64,000 bases of DNA from NCBI GenBank assembly GCA_023957775.1, contig JAMLGR010000003.1:62001-126000 (forward strand), read 5' to 3'. Each line of letters starts with the position of its first letter. Positions within the stretch are counted from its first letter, which is position 1. The notes below the pieces were generated by a model. That model ran no database searches and had not been told where the DNA came from. It saw nothing but the letters and a program-made list of their open reading frames with translations. Positions 18,660-27,272 of this stretch are shown piece after piece. Both the position numbers and the translations under genes were made by a program. The stretch comes from Fimbriimonadaceae bacterium (lineage in GTDB: Bacteria > Armatimonadota > Fimbriimonadia > Fimbriimonadales > Fimbriimonadaceae).

Positions 18660-19085
18660 ATGCCGAAACCCGTCTCCCCTCTTTTCCGTGCCGCCGTTCT
18701 CACGACTTGCGCCTGGCTGGCCTTGTTCGGTGCCCCGCTGACCGCCAGCGGTCGGATTCCACCTCAAGGCTTTGACCCGATCATCGCGATGGATCGCTAC
18801 TACTGGCCTTCGCAAAACGCCAATATCGTGATCGACCTCAGCCCGGACAAGTGCCCGAACCTCGTCGCCGGCCGGACCTACACGGTCAACCTCATCCTCC
18901 CCGCCGGGTGGTTGAACGCCCCGAAACCCTTCGAGTTGAAGGGTGGCGAGAAGGTGACCAAGACGGTGCGGACCGGCACCGAAACGGGTTCGTACCTGGT
19001 GCGCGCGCTCGTGCTGGAAGGCAAAACGCAGAAGTGCGAGGGCCGCTTCACGACCCAAGTGGCTCCGATCGTCGTCGGCGGTTGA
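18660..19085 (+). CDS. Small secreted protein with GFDPII motif, copy 1
   Basis: A 141-residue protein of unknown function with a signal peptide (about 1-30, after MPKPVSPLFR). The mature part opens with GFDPIIAMDRYYW (motif at 37-42), then a compact beta-rich domain with CPNLVAGRTYTVNLILPAGW. Two cysteines (in DKCPN and KCEG) could form a disulfide. The next gene encodes a paralog sharing the GFDPII motif and the pattern P-x-(L/I)-V-x-G-x-TY-x-V. I know of no named family. A consensus-like promoter sits directly before the ATG. Confidence 0.72.
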   Translation: MPKPVSPLFRAAVLTTCAWLALFGAPLTASGRIPPQGFDPIIAMDRYYWPSQNANIVIDLSPDKCPNLVAGRTYTVNLILPAGWLNAPKPFELKGGEKVTKTVRTGTETGSYLVRALVLEGKTQKCEGRFTTQVAPIVVGG

Positions 19086-19096
19086 AAGAGGTGGGA

Positions 19097-19125
19097 TTGA
19101 CAACGGGCCTTTCAGGCACTATGCT
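19097..19125 (+). promoter_or_regulatory. Near-perfect sigma-70 promoter of the second GFDPII gene
   Basis: TTGACA (19097-19102), exactly 17 nt, and TATGCT (19120-19125). Transcription should start near 19132, three bases before the GTG at 19135. The very short leader leaves no room for a ribosome-binding site. Confidence 0.7.
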
Positions 19126-19134
19126 TTGCGTACT

Positions 19135-19656
19135 GTGAAGCGAACCCGGTTTCGATGCGTGGCGGCCGTCGCACTCCTGGGAGTGGCGATGGCGATCACC
19201 GTGGGGTTCTCCTCCCCACGGCAGTCCAGGGCGAATCCGCAGACGCGCCCCTTGCCTGCGACGGGCTTCGATCCGATTATCGTGATGGGATCCCGCCTCA
19301 CGGTCGAGGACCGCTCCGGCACGCCGGGCATCCTGACCGGCTTTGATCCGATCATCGGCATGAACCCGAAGGCGAACAAGGAGACGAGCATCACGGTCTC
19401 GCTCGACCCTGGTCAATCCCCAGAGATCGTCAGTGGCGAAACCTATCGGGTCGAGGTCGTTCTCACGGGCGACTGGAGCCCTGCGGGCTGCACCTTCACC
19501 GCGAAAGCCGGTTACGGCGCGAAGTACGCATTCTACGCGACGCCGAACGAAGAGCAGAACGCCACGGTGACCGCAACGACGTTCCGAAAAGTGGATGGCG
19601 AGTGGAAGAAGGTCGACGTGAGAACGACAGCGTTCCAAGTCAACGAAGCCTACTAA
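19135..19656 (+). CDS. Small secreted protein with two GFDPII motifs, copy 2
   Basis: A 173-residue paralog of the preceding gene product. It has a signal peptide (KRTRFRCVAAVALLGVAMA, then a cut near residue 33), two GFDPII motifs at about residues 44-49 and 69-74, and a domain containing SPEIVSGETYRVEVVLTGDW that aligns with CPNLVAGRTYTVNLILPAGW in copy 1. Function is unknown; the repeat of a short exposed motif suggests a binding or sorting tag. The GTG at 19135 gives a normal signal peptide; the TTG at 19126 lies inside the promoter region and is unlikely to start translation. Its stop lies 16 nt before the convergent rpmB stop. Confidence 0.75.
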   Translation: MKRTRFRCVAAVALLGVAMAITVGFSSPRQSRANPQTRPLPATGFDPIIVMGSRLTVEDRSGTPGILTGFDPIIGMNPKANKETSITVSLDPGQSPEIVSGETYRVEVVLTGDWSPAGCTFTAKAGYGAKYAFYATPNEEQNATVTATTFRKVDGEWKKVDVRTTAFQVNEAY

Positions 19657-19671
19657 GCCCCAGGGCCCAAC

Positions 19672-19941
19672 CTACACGCCGTAGCCGGGTTTCTTCAGCC
19701 AGGCTTTCGGGATCGGCTTCAGTCCGGAAACCACCGCAGAGAACTCGGGGCTCTTGAGGACGGACGTGGAGACGACGAGCTTGACCTTGCCGCTCGGGGT
19801 CTGGATCCGGACGACCTGCAGGTTCGGGAGCTGCAATCGGTTCTTCTTCGGCGCCCGAAACTTCCACGCGCCGGAGTGCCGGTGCCGAATGTGCTTCGCG
19901 TTGTTCGCCTTCTTGCCGCTTACCTGACAGACTCTCGCCAT
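19672..19941 (-). CDS. rpmB: Ribosomal protein bL28
   Basis: An 89-residue bL28 of the large ribosomal subunit. It matches through MARVCQVSGKKANNAKHIRH, RHSGAWKFRAPKKNRLQLPN and the basic middle. Length is at the upper end of the family because of a short C-terminal extension ending KPGYGV. The ATG at 19941 gives the standard N-terminus; two extra residues are possible from a codon upstream. It stands as a single gene, and a TATCCT hexamer about 40 nt upstream could be its -10 box. Confidence 0.94.
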   Translation of the reverse strand: MARVCQVSGKKANNAKHIRHRHSGAWKFRAPKKNRLQLPNLQVVRIQTPSGKVKLVVSTSVLKSPEFSAVVSGLKPIPKAWLKKPGYGV

Positions 19942-20039
19942 TTCCAAAAACCTCGTGCGCCGCTGGGCGCGATCTGAGAGGATACTCGAACGGCGCGGCG
20001 CGGCGCAACCAAAGGCCGGTTCGTCGTACTATGGAGTCG

Positions 20040-20627
20040 ATGGACGTGCTGACCCGCGCCTCGATAGGGATTCGGCTTCCTGAGACCGTGGTCGAGCGGC
20101 TGGCCGAACTCCAGGCCGACCTGAAGCGCCGCGCCGGAGCCGAGAACGCGCGGTGGTTCGCGCCCACGGAGTTCGTGTTGACCTTGGCCACCCTCGGCGA
20201 GCTCTCCGTCGCCCAGATGGTGCGCGTCCAGGCAACGCTGCCCCCCGCCGTGGCCGGATTCGGGACCTTCCGCCTCGCTCTGGAGGGGGTCGGAGGGTCT
20301 CCCAACGCCACTCAGCCCCGCGTCGTTTGGGTTGGAGTCGGGGAAGGTGCCCCGCGCCTCGGGGAGCTCCATCGCGTGGTGGAGGCGGCGTTGGGACCGT
20401 TGATGTTGCCTCGCGAATCCCGCCCGCTGATGGCCCACGTCCCGATCGGGCGGCTTCGCAGCGATTCGGAGCAAGCGCGGAGCGCGCTGGGGCGCACGTT
20501 GCGGCACGCGACCACCGAACCTCTGGCGAGCTTCGACGTGGGCTCGGTATCGCTGCTCAAGAGCGAGGTTGGGCCCACAGGCCCCACCCTGGTCGAGATC
20601 GGCCAATGGCCCTTGGGAAGGCCGTAA
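20040..20627 (+). CDS. 2'-5' RNA ligase/cyclic phosphodiesterase-like (ThpR family), degenerate active site
   Basis: A 195-residue protein with ThpR length and layout: SIGIRLPETVVERLAELQ, RWFAPTEFVLTLATLGEL, PRVVWVGVGEG and SVSLLKSEVGPTGPTL. The family uses two H-x-T-x motifs. Here the first reads V-L-T-L and the second H-V-P-I, so one catalytic histidine and one threonine are missing. RNA 2',3'-cyclic phosphodiesterase or ligase activity is therefore doubtful. A TACTAT box (20027-20032) lies 7 nt before the ATG at 20040, favouring this start over the ATG at 20031. The stop codon is supplied by the first unit of the adjoining 63-bp repeat. Confidence 0.78.
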   Translation: MDVLTRASIGIRLPETVVERLAELQADLKRRAGAENARWFAPTEFVLTLATLGELSVAQMVRVQATLPPAVAGFGTFRLALEGVGGSPNATQPRVVWVGVGEGAPRLGELHRVVEAALGPLMLPRESRPLMAHVPIGRLRSDSEQARSALGRTLRHATTEPLASFDVGSVSLLKSEVGPTGPTLVEIGQWPLGRP

Positions 20628-20866
20628 CTTACGCCCGTCCAGCGGGCGTGGCACCTTCCCTCGTGCCGGGGTCCTGGTGGAAGGCCGTAACGCACGCCCG
20701 TCCAGCGGGCGTGGCACCTTCCCTCGTGCCGGGGCCCTTGTGGGAGGCCGTAGCGCACGCCCGTCCAGCGGGCGTGGCACTTTCCCTCGTGCCGGGGTCC
20801 TTCTGGGAGGCCGTAGCGCACGCCCGTCCAGCGGGCGTGGCACCTTCCCTCGTGCCGGGGCCCTTG
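20615..20866. repeat. Four tandem copies of a 63-bp unit containing a palindrome
   Basis: Copies start at 20615, 20678, 20741 and 20804, with a few substitutions and the start of a fifth copy at 20867. Each holds the palindrome ACGCCCG-TCCAG-CGGGCGT (cores at 20631, 20694, 20757 and 20820), followed by a conserved CCTCGTGCCGGG block. The same palindrome occurs singly elsewhere in this window. The array fills the gap between the ThpR-like gene and asd. There are no unique spacers, so it is not CRISPR. Confidence 0.92.
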
Positions 20867-20885
20867 TGAAGGCCGCGGTACGGAC

Positions 20886-21893
20886 CTACCTCCCGAGAGC
20901 CGTCTCGGCGATCTGGACGGCGTTCAAGGCGGCCCCTTTGAGCAGTTGGTCACCGCTGAGGAACAGACAGATCGCCGACGGGTGGCTCGGATCGCGCCGG
21001 ATCCGCCCCACCAGCACCTCGTCTCTCTCCGATGCCTCGAGCGGCATGGGAAAGTGGTTCCCCTCCCGATCGTCCACCACCCGCACCCCCGGGCTCTCGC
21101 CCAACACCCGCCGCACGTCGTCCACCGACGGCGCCTCGCCTTCGAACTCGACCGTCACGGACTCGCTGTGCGCGCGGAGCACGGGCACGCGGATGCAGGT
21201 GACGTTGATCGCCAGCGTGGGATCGTCGAGTATCTTGCGGCTCTCGGCGATGACCTTGGCCTCCTCCTCGTTCATGCCATCCGCGTCGATCGGGGTGTTG
21301 TGGCTGAACAGGTTGAAGGCGTACGGGTGGGGCAACACCTTGGGCTGGGGAGCTTCCCCGTCCAGCACCGCGCGCGTCTGGTCGACCAGCTCCCTCATGG
21401 CCGCCGCTCCCGCCCCCGACGCGCTTTGATACGTGCTGACCACGAGCCTGCGCAAGCGTCCCAGCCGACGCAGGGGCGCTACCCCCATCAGAAGGATGAT
21501 CGCGCTGCAGTTCGGAACCGCCACCAGTCGCGTTTCCGGCGTCAGAAGCTCCCCGTTGATCTCGGGAACCACCAGCGGGACCGACGGGTCCATTCGGAAA
21601 GCGCTCGAGTTGTCCACCACGAGCGCCCCGGCCGCCGTGGCGATCGGGGCATAGATCTTGGACCGAGCGGCGCCCGCGCTGAAGAAGGCGACGTCGACAC
21701 CCTCGAAGGCCCGGTCGTGGATGGCTCGGACCTCCACGTCCTCCCCTCGGAAAGGAACGACCGCGCCGGCGGAGCGTTCGCTTGCATAGAGCAGCAGTTC
21801 GGACGTGGCGAAACCACGCTTCTCGAAGAGCTTGGGAAACTCCCTTCCCACCGCCCCCGTCGCTCCCAATACCGCAACACGTCGTCCAGCCAT
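20886..21893 (-). CDS. asd: Aspartate-semialdehyde dehydrogenase
   Basis: A 335-residue enzyme that reduces aspartyl phosphate to aspartate semialdehyde, the branch point to lysine/diaminopimelate, threonine and methionine. It has the NADP-binding GATGAVGREF, the active-site cysteine in VAVPNCSAI, STYQSASGAG and the late RVPVLRAHSESVTVEF. Length and order are standard. The ATG at 21893 gives the usual start; an in-frame ATG at 21902 adds three residues. The gene stands alone; its 3' end faces the 63-bp repeat array. Confidence 0.96.
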   Translation of the reverse strand: MAGRRVAVLGATGAVGREFPKLFEKRGFATSELLLYASERSAGAVVPFRGEDVEVRAIHDRAFEGVDVAFFSAGAARSKIYAPIATAAGALVVDNSSAFRMDPSVPLVVPEINGELLTPETRLVAVPNCSAIILLMGVAPLRRLGRLRRLVVSTYQSASGAGAAAMRELVDQTRAVLDGEAPQPKVLPHPYAFNLFSHNTPIDADGMNEEEAKVIAESRKILDDPTLAINVTCIRVPVLRAHSESVTVEFEGEAPSVDDVRRVLGESPGVRVVDDREGNHFPMPLEASERDEVLVGRIRRDPSHPSAICLFLSGDQLLKGAALNAVQIAETALGR

Positions 21894-21987
21894 CGCACGC
21901 ATTGATACCCGAGATCCATTCGACCGACGATGCCTCCTCACGCGTCTTGTAAACTGATTCCAGGCCGTCGGAGTCGGTTGGAGCAAA

Positions 21988-22875
21988 TTGGAGAAGATCG
22001 CGCTAAGCCTGACCAAGCTTCGAGAGCAAGGCGACTTCCGTTTCACCCGAAGAAGTGATTGCATCGCGGTCAACGCCTACGGACTGGCGGGGCGTTGCGA
22101 ACTCTCCGCAAACGCCCAAATCGACATCCCACAGGGCGTCTTTCTCCTCGTCATCAACGTCGACGGGACCCTTCTTCTCCGGTGCCGATCCGAGGATCGC
22201 TGGACGATCGCGACGAAGGGCACCGTGGCGTTCCTCCCGGGGCCGCGCAACTTGATCGCCTCGTTCGGTCGCGGCGACCACGAGACCGACTTGATCTGGT
22301 GGAGCGAGTCCCTGACGCCTCAGATAGGGGCCTGGTTGAAGGCCGATCCCACGCTTCGAACTCCCAACCGGGTGGTCAACTGCCGGTCGATTTCACCGAC
22401 GTTCGACGAGATCGTGGGGCGCATCGAACAAGCGTTGGAGGAGCGCTCCCACCGTCAGGAGATGCTGTTTCTCTCGGCGGTCTACGAGCTGGTTCCCTGC
22501 CTTGCGAACGGCACGCACGAGCTGCGCCTGGCGCCGTTGCCGAACCACCTCCCTGCCCAACTGCGGGACATCGCCAGGCAGGTTGCCGACAAGCCCCATT
22601 TTCCTTGGGCCATCCGCGACGCTGCGGCCCTCGCGGGCTACTCCCCCTTTCACTTCTCGAGGGTCTTCAAGCAGCTTGTGGGATACGGCTTCCACCAGTA
22701 CGTGGATCGATGCCGCACCGAGCTTGCGGCCCGGAAGCTGTGCAGTTCCAAGGACACGATCGAGGAGGTCGCGCGCCAGTGCGGCTTCGGCACCTCGCAT
22801 TCGCTTCGCGATTCCATTCGGGAGTACCTCGGCGTCACGCCCACCGAATTGCGCACGACCAACGACGCGGAGTAG
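21988..22875 (+). CDS. AraC-family transcriptional regulator
   Basis: A 295-residue regulator. The N-terminal part (about 1-170) is a divergent cupin-like sensor without a clear family. The C-terminal double helix-turn-helix (about 190-290) has DAAALAGYSPFHFSRVFKQ and IEEVARQCGFGTSHSLRDS, then YLGVTPTELR, typical of AraC. The start is TTG at 21988; other in-frame starts are weak. It is divergent from asd and convergent with trpB, so its target cannot be read from context. Confidence 0.88.
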   Translation: MEKIALSLTKLREQGDFRFTRRSDCIAVNAYGLAGRCELSANAQIDIPQGVFLLVINVDGTLLLRCRSEDRWTIATKGTVAFLPGPRNLIASFGRGDHETDLIWWSESLTPQIGAWLKADPTLRTPNRVVNCRSISPTFDEIVGRIEQALEERSHRQEMLFLSAVYELVPCLANGTHELRLAPLPNHLPAQLRDIARQVADKPHFPWAIRDAAALAGYSPFHFSRVFKQLVGYGFHQYVDRCRTELAARKLCSSKDTIEEVARQCGFGTSHSLRDSIREYLGVTPTELRTTNDAE

Positions 22876-22887
22876 TCGGACTTGCGT

Positions 22888-24069
22888 TCAGAGCGCAAAG
22901 CGGGCCGCCGCCGTCTCCATGTCCTTGTCCCCGCGGCCGCTCAGGTTGACGAGGATCCGCGTTCCGGGGGGGAACGCGTTGGGGCGCCGAAGGGGTGCCA
23001 GCGCGTGCGCGGACTCGAACGCGGGAATGATCCCCTCGCGGGAGGCCAACCATCGGAAGGCCTCGAGGGCCTCGTCGTCGGTGGCGGACTCGTACCCCAC
23101 CCGCCCGGTGTCCTTCAGATAGGAGTGCTCCGCACCCACCCCGGGGTAATCCAACCCTGCCGACACCGAGTGCGTTCCGATCACCTGCCCGTCCTCGTCC
23201 TGCATGAGGTAGCTGTACGAGCCGTGGAGGACGCCCGGCGAGCCGGAGGACAACGGTGCGGCGTGCTCGCCGGTCTCCAGTCCTTGTCCGCCAGCCTCGA
23301 CACCGATCAACTTCACCGAAGGATCGTCGAGAAAACCGTGGAAGAAACCGATCGCGTTCGAGCCCCCTCCCACGCAGGCGATGCCGACTTCGGGCAACGA
23401 GCCGAAGCGTTCGAGATACTGTCGGCGCGACTCCTTGCCGATCACCGATTGGAACTCGCGAACGAGGTAGGGATAGGGGTGGGGTCCCGCGGCGGTTCCA
23501 ATGATGTAGTGCGTGTTCCCCACGTGGGTCACCCAGTCGCGCATCGCTTCGTTCAGCGCATCCTTCAGGGTGCGGGTTCCGCTGGATACGGGGATCACGC
23601 GCGCGCCCATCAGCTTCATGCGGAACACGTTGAGCTGTTGCCGCGCACAATCCTCCTCGCCCATGTACACCTCGCACTCCAGCCCGAAGAGCGCGCACAT
23701 CGTGGCGGTGGCGACGCCGTGCTGCCCTGCACCCGTTTCCGCGATGATCCGCTTCTTCCCCATGCGCATGGCGAGCAGGCACTGGCCCAGGGCGTTGTTG
23801 ATCTTGTGGGCTCCCGTGTGGCACAGGTCCTCCCGCTTGAGGCAGATGTCGTACCCCGTTTCCGACGACAGTCGCCGGCACTCGGTGATCGGCGTCGGAC
23901 GCCCCACGTAATCGCGGGCAAGCCGGTCGAACTCGGCACGAAACTCCGGGTCGGCCCAAGCCCGTTCGAACTCCCCCTCCAGCTCTTCCAAGGCGGGGAT
24001 CAGGGTCTCGGGGACGTACCGTCCTCCATAAGCTCCAAAGCGGCCGTGGGAGTCGGGGGCAGTGGACAT
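22888..24069 (-). CDS. trpB: Tryptophan synthase beta chain
   Basis: A 393-residue TrpB that joins indole and serine to make tryptophan with PLP. Key parts are GRYVPETL, the PLP lysine in [25 protein letters not shown], and the phosphate loop [14 protein letters not shown]. Length is typical of the TrpB1 group that pairs with TrpA. trpA is not adjacent, and no other trp gene lies in the window. A CACAAT box lies 8 nt before the ATG, so the start may be leaderless. Confidence 0.97.
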   Translation of the reverse strand: MSTAPDSHGRFGAYGGRYVPETLIPALEELEGEFERAWADPEFRAEFDRLARDYVGRPTPITECRRLSSETGYDICLKREDLCHTGAHKINNALGQCLLAMRMGKKRIIAETGAGQHGVATATMCALFGLECEVYMGEEDCARQQLNVFRMKLMGARVIPVSSGTRTLKDALNEAMRDWVTHVGNTHYIIGTAAGPHPYPYLVREFQSVIGKESRRQYLERFGSLPEVGIACVGGGSNAIGFFHGFLDDPSVKLIGVEAGGQGLETGEHAAPLSSGSPGVLHGSYSYLMQDEDGQVIGTHSVSAGLDYPGVGAEHSYLKDTGRVGYESATDDEALEAFRWLASREGIIPAFESAHALAPLRRPNAFPPGTRILVNLSGRGDKDMETAAARFAL

Positions 24070-24097
24070 CGGCTTCTATTGTGGCGCACGGGCGGTC

Positions 24098-24775
24098 TCA
24101 GCGAAGCGCCTCGGGATCGGTCGAGGCGACCATCAACGCTCCACCCGCCACCATGGCCGGCAAGAGCAACAGATTGACCAGCGGAACGAGACTCACGATC
24201 CCGCAAACCAGCGCAAATCCGGCCCATCCCCGGCAGCGGAACACACGGCCGAACTGGGCGCCAAACGCCAGCCCGCGCTTGAGGAATGCGCAGGAGGTGT
24301 AGTCGAGCAACCCCAACCAGCCAACCAGCAGCACGGCGACCGGAACGCACCACCAACCGAACAACAGCGCCAGCATGGCGATCGCGGCGGAGAAGCAGGC
24401 CCGCGAGACCGTGTCCCGCACGATCAGGCTGACCGGCAACTTCTTTCGAACGAGAGTCGAGCCCGCCCGCACCTCAATCTCGTCGCTCAGGCGGTCCCAG
24501 AGGAACGAACTCAGAACGCCCGCGAGCGCGACGTAAAGCGTTCCTCCCAGCCAGATCCAGACCGCTGCAAACACGCCAAAGCCCAGGAGGCCGGCGAGGA
24601 CCGAGGCGAATCCAAGCCCTTCCAACCACGCCGCGATCCAAGGGACCAGCAGGAAGCCACCCATCACGAGAAGCGCAGCGAAGAGGGCCCCGGCTTGCAG
24701 GAGAGGCTTCCAAGCAAAAGCCCGCAGGCGCGCATCGCCAAACACGAGCGCCAACCCCCGCAAAAAATGCCCCAT
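24098..24775 (-). CDS. EI24/CysZ-like membrane protein
   Basis: A 225-residue integral membrane protein with about six hydrophobic segments. The layout (FLRGLALVFGDARLRAFAWKPLL at the start, LLDYTSCAFLKRGLAFGAQFG in the C-terminal half) fits the EI24 domain family that includes sulfate transporter CysZ. Substrate is not known; no sulfate-assimilation genes are nearby. Its start lies 33 nt from the heptamer array on the far side of which the pilin cluster ends. Confidence 0.8.
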   Translation of the reverse strand: MGHFLRGLALVFGDARLRAFAWKPLLQAGALFAALLVMGGFLLVPWIAAWLEGLGFASVLAGLLGFGVFAAVWIWLGGTLYVALAGVLSSFLWDRLSDEIEVRAGSTLVRKKLPVSLIVRDTVSRACFSAAIAMLALLFGWWCVPVAVLLVGWLGLLDYTSCAFLKRGLAFGAQFGRVFRCRGWAGFALVCGIVSLVPLVNLLLLPAMVAGGALMVASTDPEALR

Positions 24776-24808
24776 GCCCTAACCAACGGCGCAGAGCGCA
24801 TCCAGGTT

Positions 24809-24948
24809 GCCCAAGGCCCACGGCCTAAGGCCCAAGGCCCAAGGCCCAATGCCCAAGGCCCAAGGCCCAAGGCCAAATGCCCAAGGCCCAAGGCCCAAGG
24901 CCAAATGCCCAAGGCCCAAGGCCTAAGGCCCAAGGCCCAAGGCCCAAC
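24809..24948. repeat. Exact 20 x 7-bp tandem array (GCCCAAG)
   Basis: Twenty consecutive 7-bp units, 140 bp with no length change. Thirteen units read GCCCAAG and the rest differ by one or two substitutions (GCCCACG, GCCTAAG, GCCCAAT, GCCAAAT, GCCCAAC). Units 7-10 and 11-14 are an identical 28-bp block, so the array grew by block duplication. It begins one base after the stop of the small membrane gene. The unit is not a multiple of three and it is not coding. Confidence 0.95.
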
Positions 24949-24949
24949 C

Positions 24950-25411
24950 CTACCATTCCACGTGCGTCTTGGCGGGTGCGGGCTCCGGGATGCTCTTGAC
25001 CACCCACTGCCGCAACCCCATCACCACGCCGAACCCCAGCGCGAGGAACAGCAGGCCCCAACCGAACGTCTTGGCCGGGCTTCCCGTGCTCTGTTTCAGA
25101 TGGGTCGAGGCTTCCGCAAGCACCTTGGCGGCGTTGGGGTCGCTGTGGGTCGTTCCCTGCGCAGAGAGGGCGATGACACCCGCGGCGGCATCGTCCGTCT
25201 TGGCCCCCGGCGGCACATAGATCTCGGTGTCTCGAGGCACCATGCCCACCCGGCCGAAGGTCCCTTGGAGCGCTTGCTGCTTGGCCACCTGGTCTTGGGA
25301 CTGCTCGGGGGTCGCCTTCTGGCCTTTGCGCGGGTCGACGATGCTTCCCCAGGCGGTTCCCACCACCAAGAGGGCGCACAGGGCTCCGAGAATCGCTTGT
25401 GTCAGTTTCAT
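24950..25411 (-). CDS. Hypothetical exported protein of the pilin cluster
   Basis: A 153-residue protein of unknown function, the last gene of the pilin cluster. It has a signal peptide (residues 1-22, MKLTQAILGALCALLVVGTA), a polar middle with Gln-rich and Ala-rich stretches, and one membrane helix near the C-terminus (TFGWGLLFLALGFGVVMGL). An AGGAGA Shine-Dalgarno lies before the ATG. It starts 9 nt after the stop of the PilX-like gene, so it may be a structural or anchoring accessory of the pseudopilus. Confidence 0.75.
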   Translation of the reverse strand: MKLTQAILGALCALLVVGTAWGSIVDPRKGQKATPEQSQDQVAKQQALQGTFGRVGMVPRDTEIYVPPGAKTDDAAAGVIALSAQGTTHSDPNAAKVLAEASTHLKQSTGSPAKTFGWGLLFLALGFGVVMGLRQWVVKSIPEPAPAKTHVEW

Positions 25412-25420
25412 GTCCGTCTC

Positions 25421-27259
25421 CTAGTACTGGGTCAAGCCCCGATCGTGCCAGGTGCTCCGCAACAGGACCGGGCTTCGCGGAAGGGCAAGGTCGATGAGGG
25501 GTTGGGCCGTCAACGTTCGTTCCCGGATGCGCGAGTCGTAGTTCATCTCCATGGGAATGCTGAACACGACCATCGCCTCGTCCTTGCTGATCAGGGTGCC
25601 GTTGAATTTGACGCCACCGCCGCCCGTGCCGATGTTTCCACCACCGACGAAGTTCGTGTAGAGCACCGCGTCGATCTGGTTCACGCCTTCGGCGATGCTG
25701 TTCATGGTCGCGTCGGGGATCACGCTCTTGTAGCGCGGCTTGCCGGACGCGTCGATCTGCAGGGCGTTGAACGCCGGGATCACGTTGCCGTAGTCGTCAA
25801 GTCTCGGTTTCGTAAACGGCGGGGTCATGTAAGCCAGCGGGTAGGGGTTGCCGAACGAGTTGGGATTGCCCATCATTACGGAGCCGCGCGCCGCAAGCGC
25901 CAACATGTCCTTCTTCTCGTTTGCGTTGTCGATCGCCTGCATGTCGCTTCCGCGGAAATCGGGCGGCGTTTTGTACCGGACGGACCCCACCACGTGCACG
26001 TTGCGGCCCGCGTAGATCGTGCCCTGGCCCTGGACGTAGCCTTTGATGACGCAGTCCTGCGTGAACGTGACCGGCCCGTGGATCAACACGGGGTGCGCCG
26101 ACGTTCCGACGAGCACCGCGGAACCGTCGAGGTTGCCGGCGGAGGTGACGGTGTCGTAGGTGCTTGTGCTCGTGTTCCAGACCTTGACCCAAGCCCCTTG
26201 GCCCGCAAACGGATTGGCGGACCCATCCCCGTAGGTGGCCTTCGAGTCCACATAGTTCGTGCTGATGTTCTGGTAGTACTCGAGGTCGCTCAGATCGGGC
26301 ATGACGACCTCTTCGGTCGGGCTCACGTCGAGCATCGTGGTGGTCGCGGCACCCGTATTCGGGCGCTGCCAAGCCCTCTTGCCGGTCGCGTCCATGATCG
26401 CCGCGCCGCTGATCCGGTTGTTCACGATCGTGCCGTCGGACTCGAAGATGAAGTCGCGCCACTGCTCGTAGGTGGAGGACCCCTTGGCGCCGTGAACCGC
26501 CGGATTGTACGCCTGGCGCCACCACTGCTGGCTGGCCGCGTTGGCCTGATACGTCGAATCGCTCCACTTCACGGGCGGAGTGTTCACGACGCCCGCGGCG
26601 CCGGGGATCAACTTGTCGTTGTTTGCCGCGACCAACGAGCCGTTGATCGTCGGCGACCCGTTGAGGATCGAGAAGTTTCCGTTGGCCCGCATGTCGCCGT
26701 TCACCGTCAGCCACGTGGGTTGGAATCCATCCATCCAGCCGTAGTTGTTCACGAAGTAGACGTAGTCGAAGACTTGGGATCGGCTGAGCTGGAACTCCGT
26801 TCCCGCATCCACCGTCTTTCGAGGCTCCCCCGCGTCGAGTTGGCCGTTGTTGTTGAGGTCCAGCCACCCGACCGAGCGCACGACCACCTGCCGTCGGTAG
26901 GGATCGCCTGGATTGGTGAAGGAGACCACGCCCGCGGCGAAACGGCCGACTCCCGGAATATCGGATGCGACGGCCACCATCGGCGACCCCTCTGAGGCGC
27001 CGGTGCAGGCCGCCTCCATCTGCGTGAACGTTTGCGTCACCTTGAAGGGCCGCCAAAGGTCGCGCAACACCGACTGGATGCCCGCCTCGCACAGGTGCGT
27101 CGTTTGAGCCTCCGTGGTCATCTTCTTCGAGAGCCGCACCGACGTGGTCGCGCTTCCGATGTAGGAGGAGGTCGCGACCGCGAGCAGCGTCATGACCAAG
27201 AAGGTGGTGGCGAGCGCCGCTCCGCGCCGTTTGTTTCGAGGGTGCCGGTTCCTTGGCAT
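25421..27259 (-). CDS. Large PilX-like pilus assembly protein with EF-hand-like loop
   Basis: A 612-residue protein with one N-terminal hydrophobic helix after a basic leader (RGAALATTFLVMTLLAVATSS), the PilX/GspK layout. The body is long, beta-rich and Gly/Asn-rich, and resembles the repetitive exported region of other large PilX-type proteins. A calcium-binding loop, DLNNNGQLDAGE, fits the EF-hand spacing at positions 1, 3, 5, 7, 9 and 12. It is probably a minor tip component of a type IV pilus or type II secretion pseudopilus. It starts 13 nt after the PilW-like stop. A precise family is not recognised. Confidence 0.82.
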   Translation of the reverse strand: MPRNRHPRNKRRGAALATTFLVMTLLAVATSSYIGSATTSVRLSKKMTTEAQTTHLCEAGIQSVLRDLWRPFKVTQTFTQMEAACTGASEGSPMVAVASDIPGVGRFAAGVVSFTNPGDPYRRQVVVRSVGWLDLNNNGQLDAGEPRKTVDAGTEFQLSRSQVFDYVYFVNNYGWMDGFQPTWLTVNGDMRANGNFSILNGSPTINGSLVAANNDKLIPGAAGVVNTPPVKWSDSTYQANAASQQWWRQAYNPAVHGAKGSSTYEQWRDFIFESDGTIVNNRISGAAIMDATGKRAWQRPNTGAATTTMLDVSPTEEVVMPDLSDLEYYQNISTNYVDSKATYGDGSANPFAGQGAWVKVWNTSTSTYDTVTSAGNLDGSAVLVGTSAHPVLIHGPVTFTQDCVIKGYVQGQGTIYAGRNVHVVGSVRYKTPPDFRGSDMQAIDNANEKKDMLALAARGSVMMGNPNSFGNPYPLAYMTPPFTKPRLDDYGNVIPAFNALQIDASGKPRYKSVIPDATMNSIAEGVNQIDAVLYTNFVGGGNIGTGGGGVKFNGTLISKDEAMVVFSIPMEMNYDSRIRERTLTAQPLIDLALPRSPVLLRSTWHDRGLTQY

Positions 27260-27272
27260 GGGGTTTCTCCGT

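Noticed and set aside
20615-20866. Possible CRISPR array
   Set aside because: The repeated unit is continuous with no unique spacers and no cas genes are nearby.
24062-26995. A 977-residue plus-strand open frame over the EI24 gene, heptamer array and PilX-like gene
   Set aside because: It runs through a non-coding repeat and antisense to real genes; its Lys/Gln/Gly/Pro repeats are the translated heptamer array.
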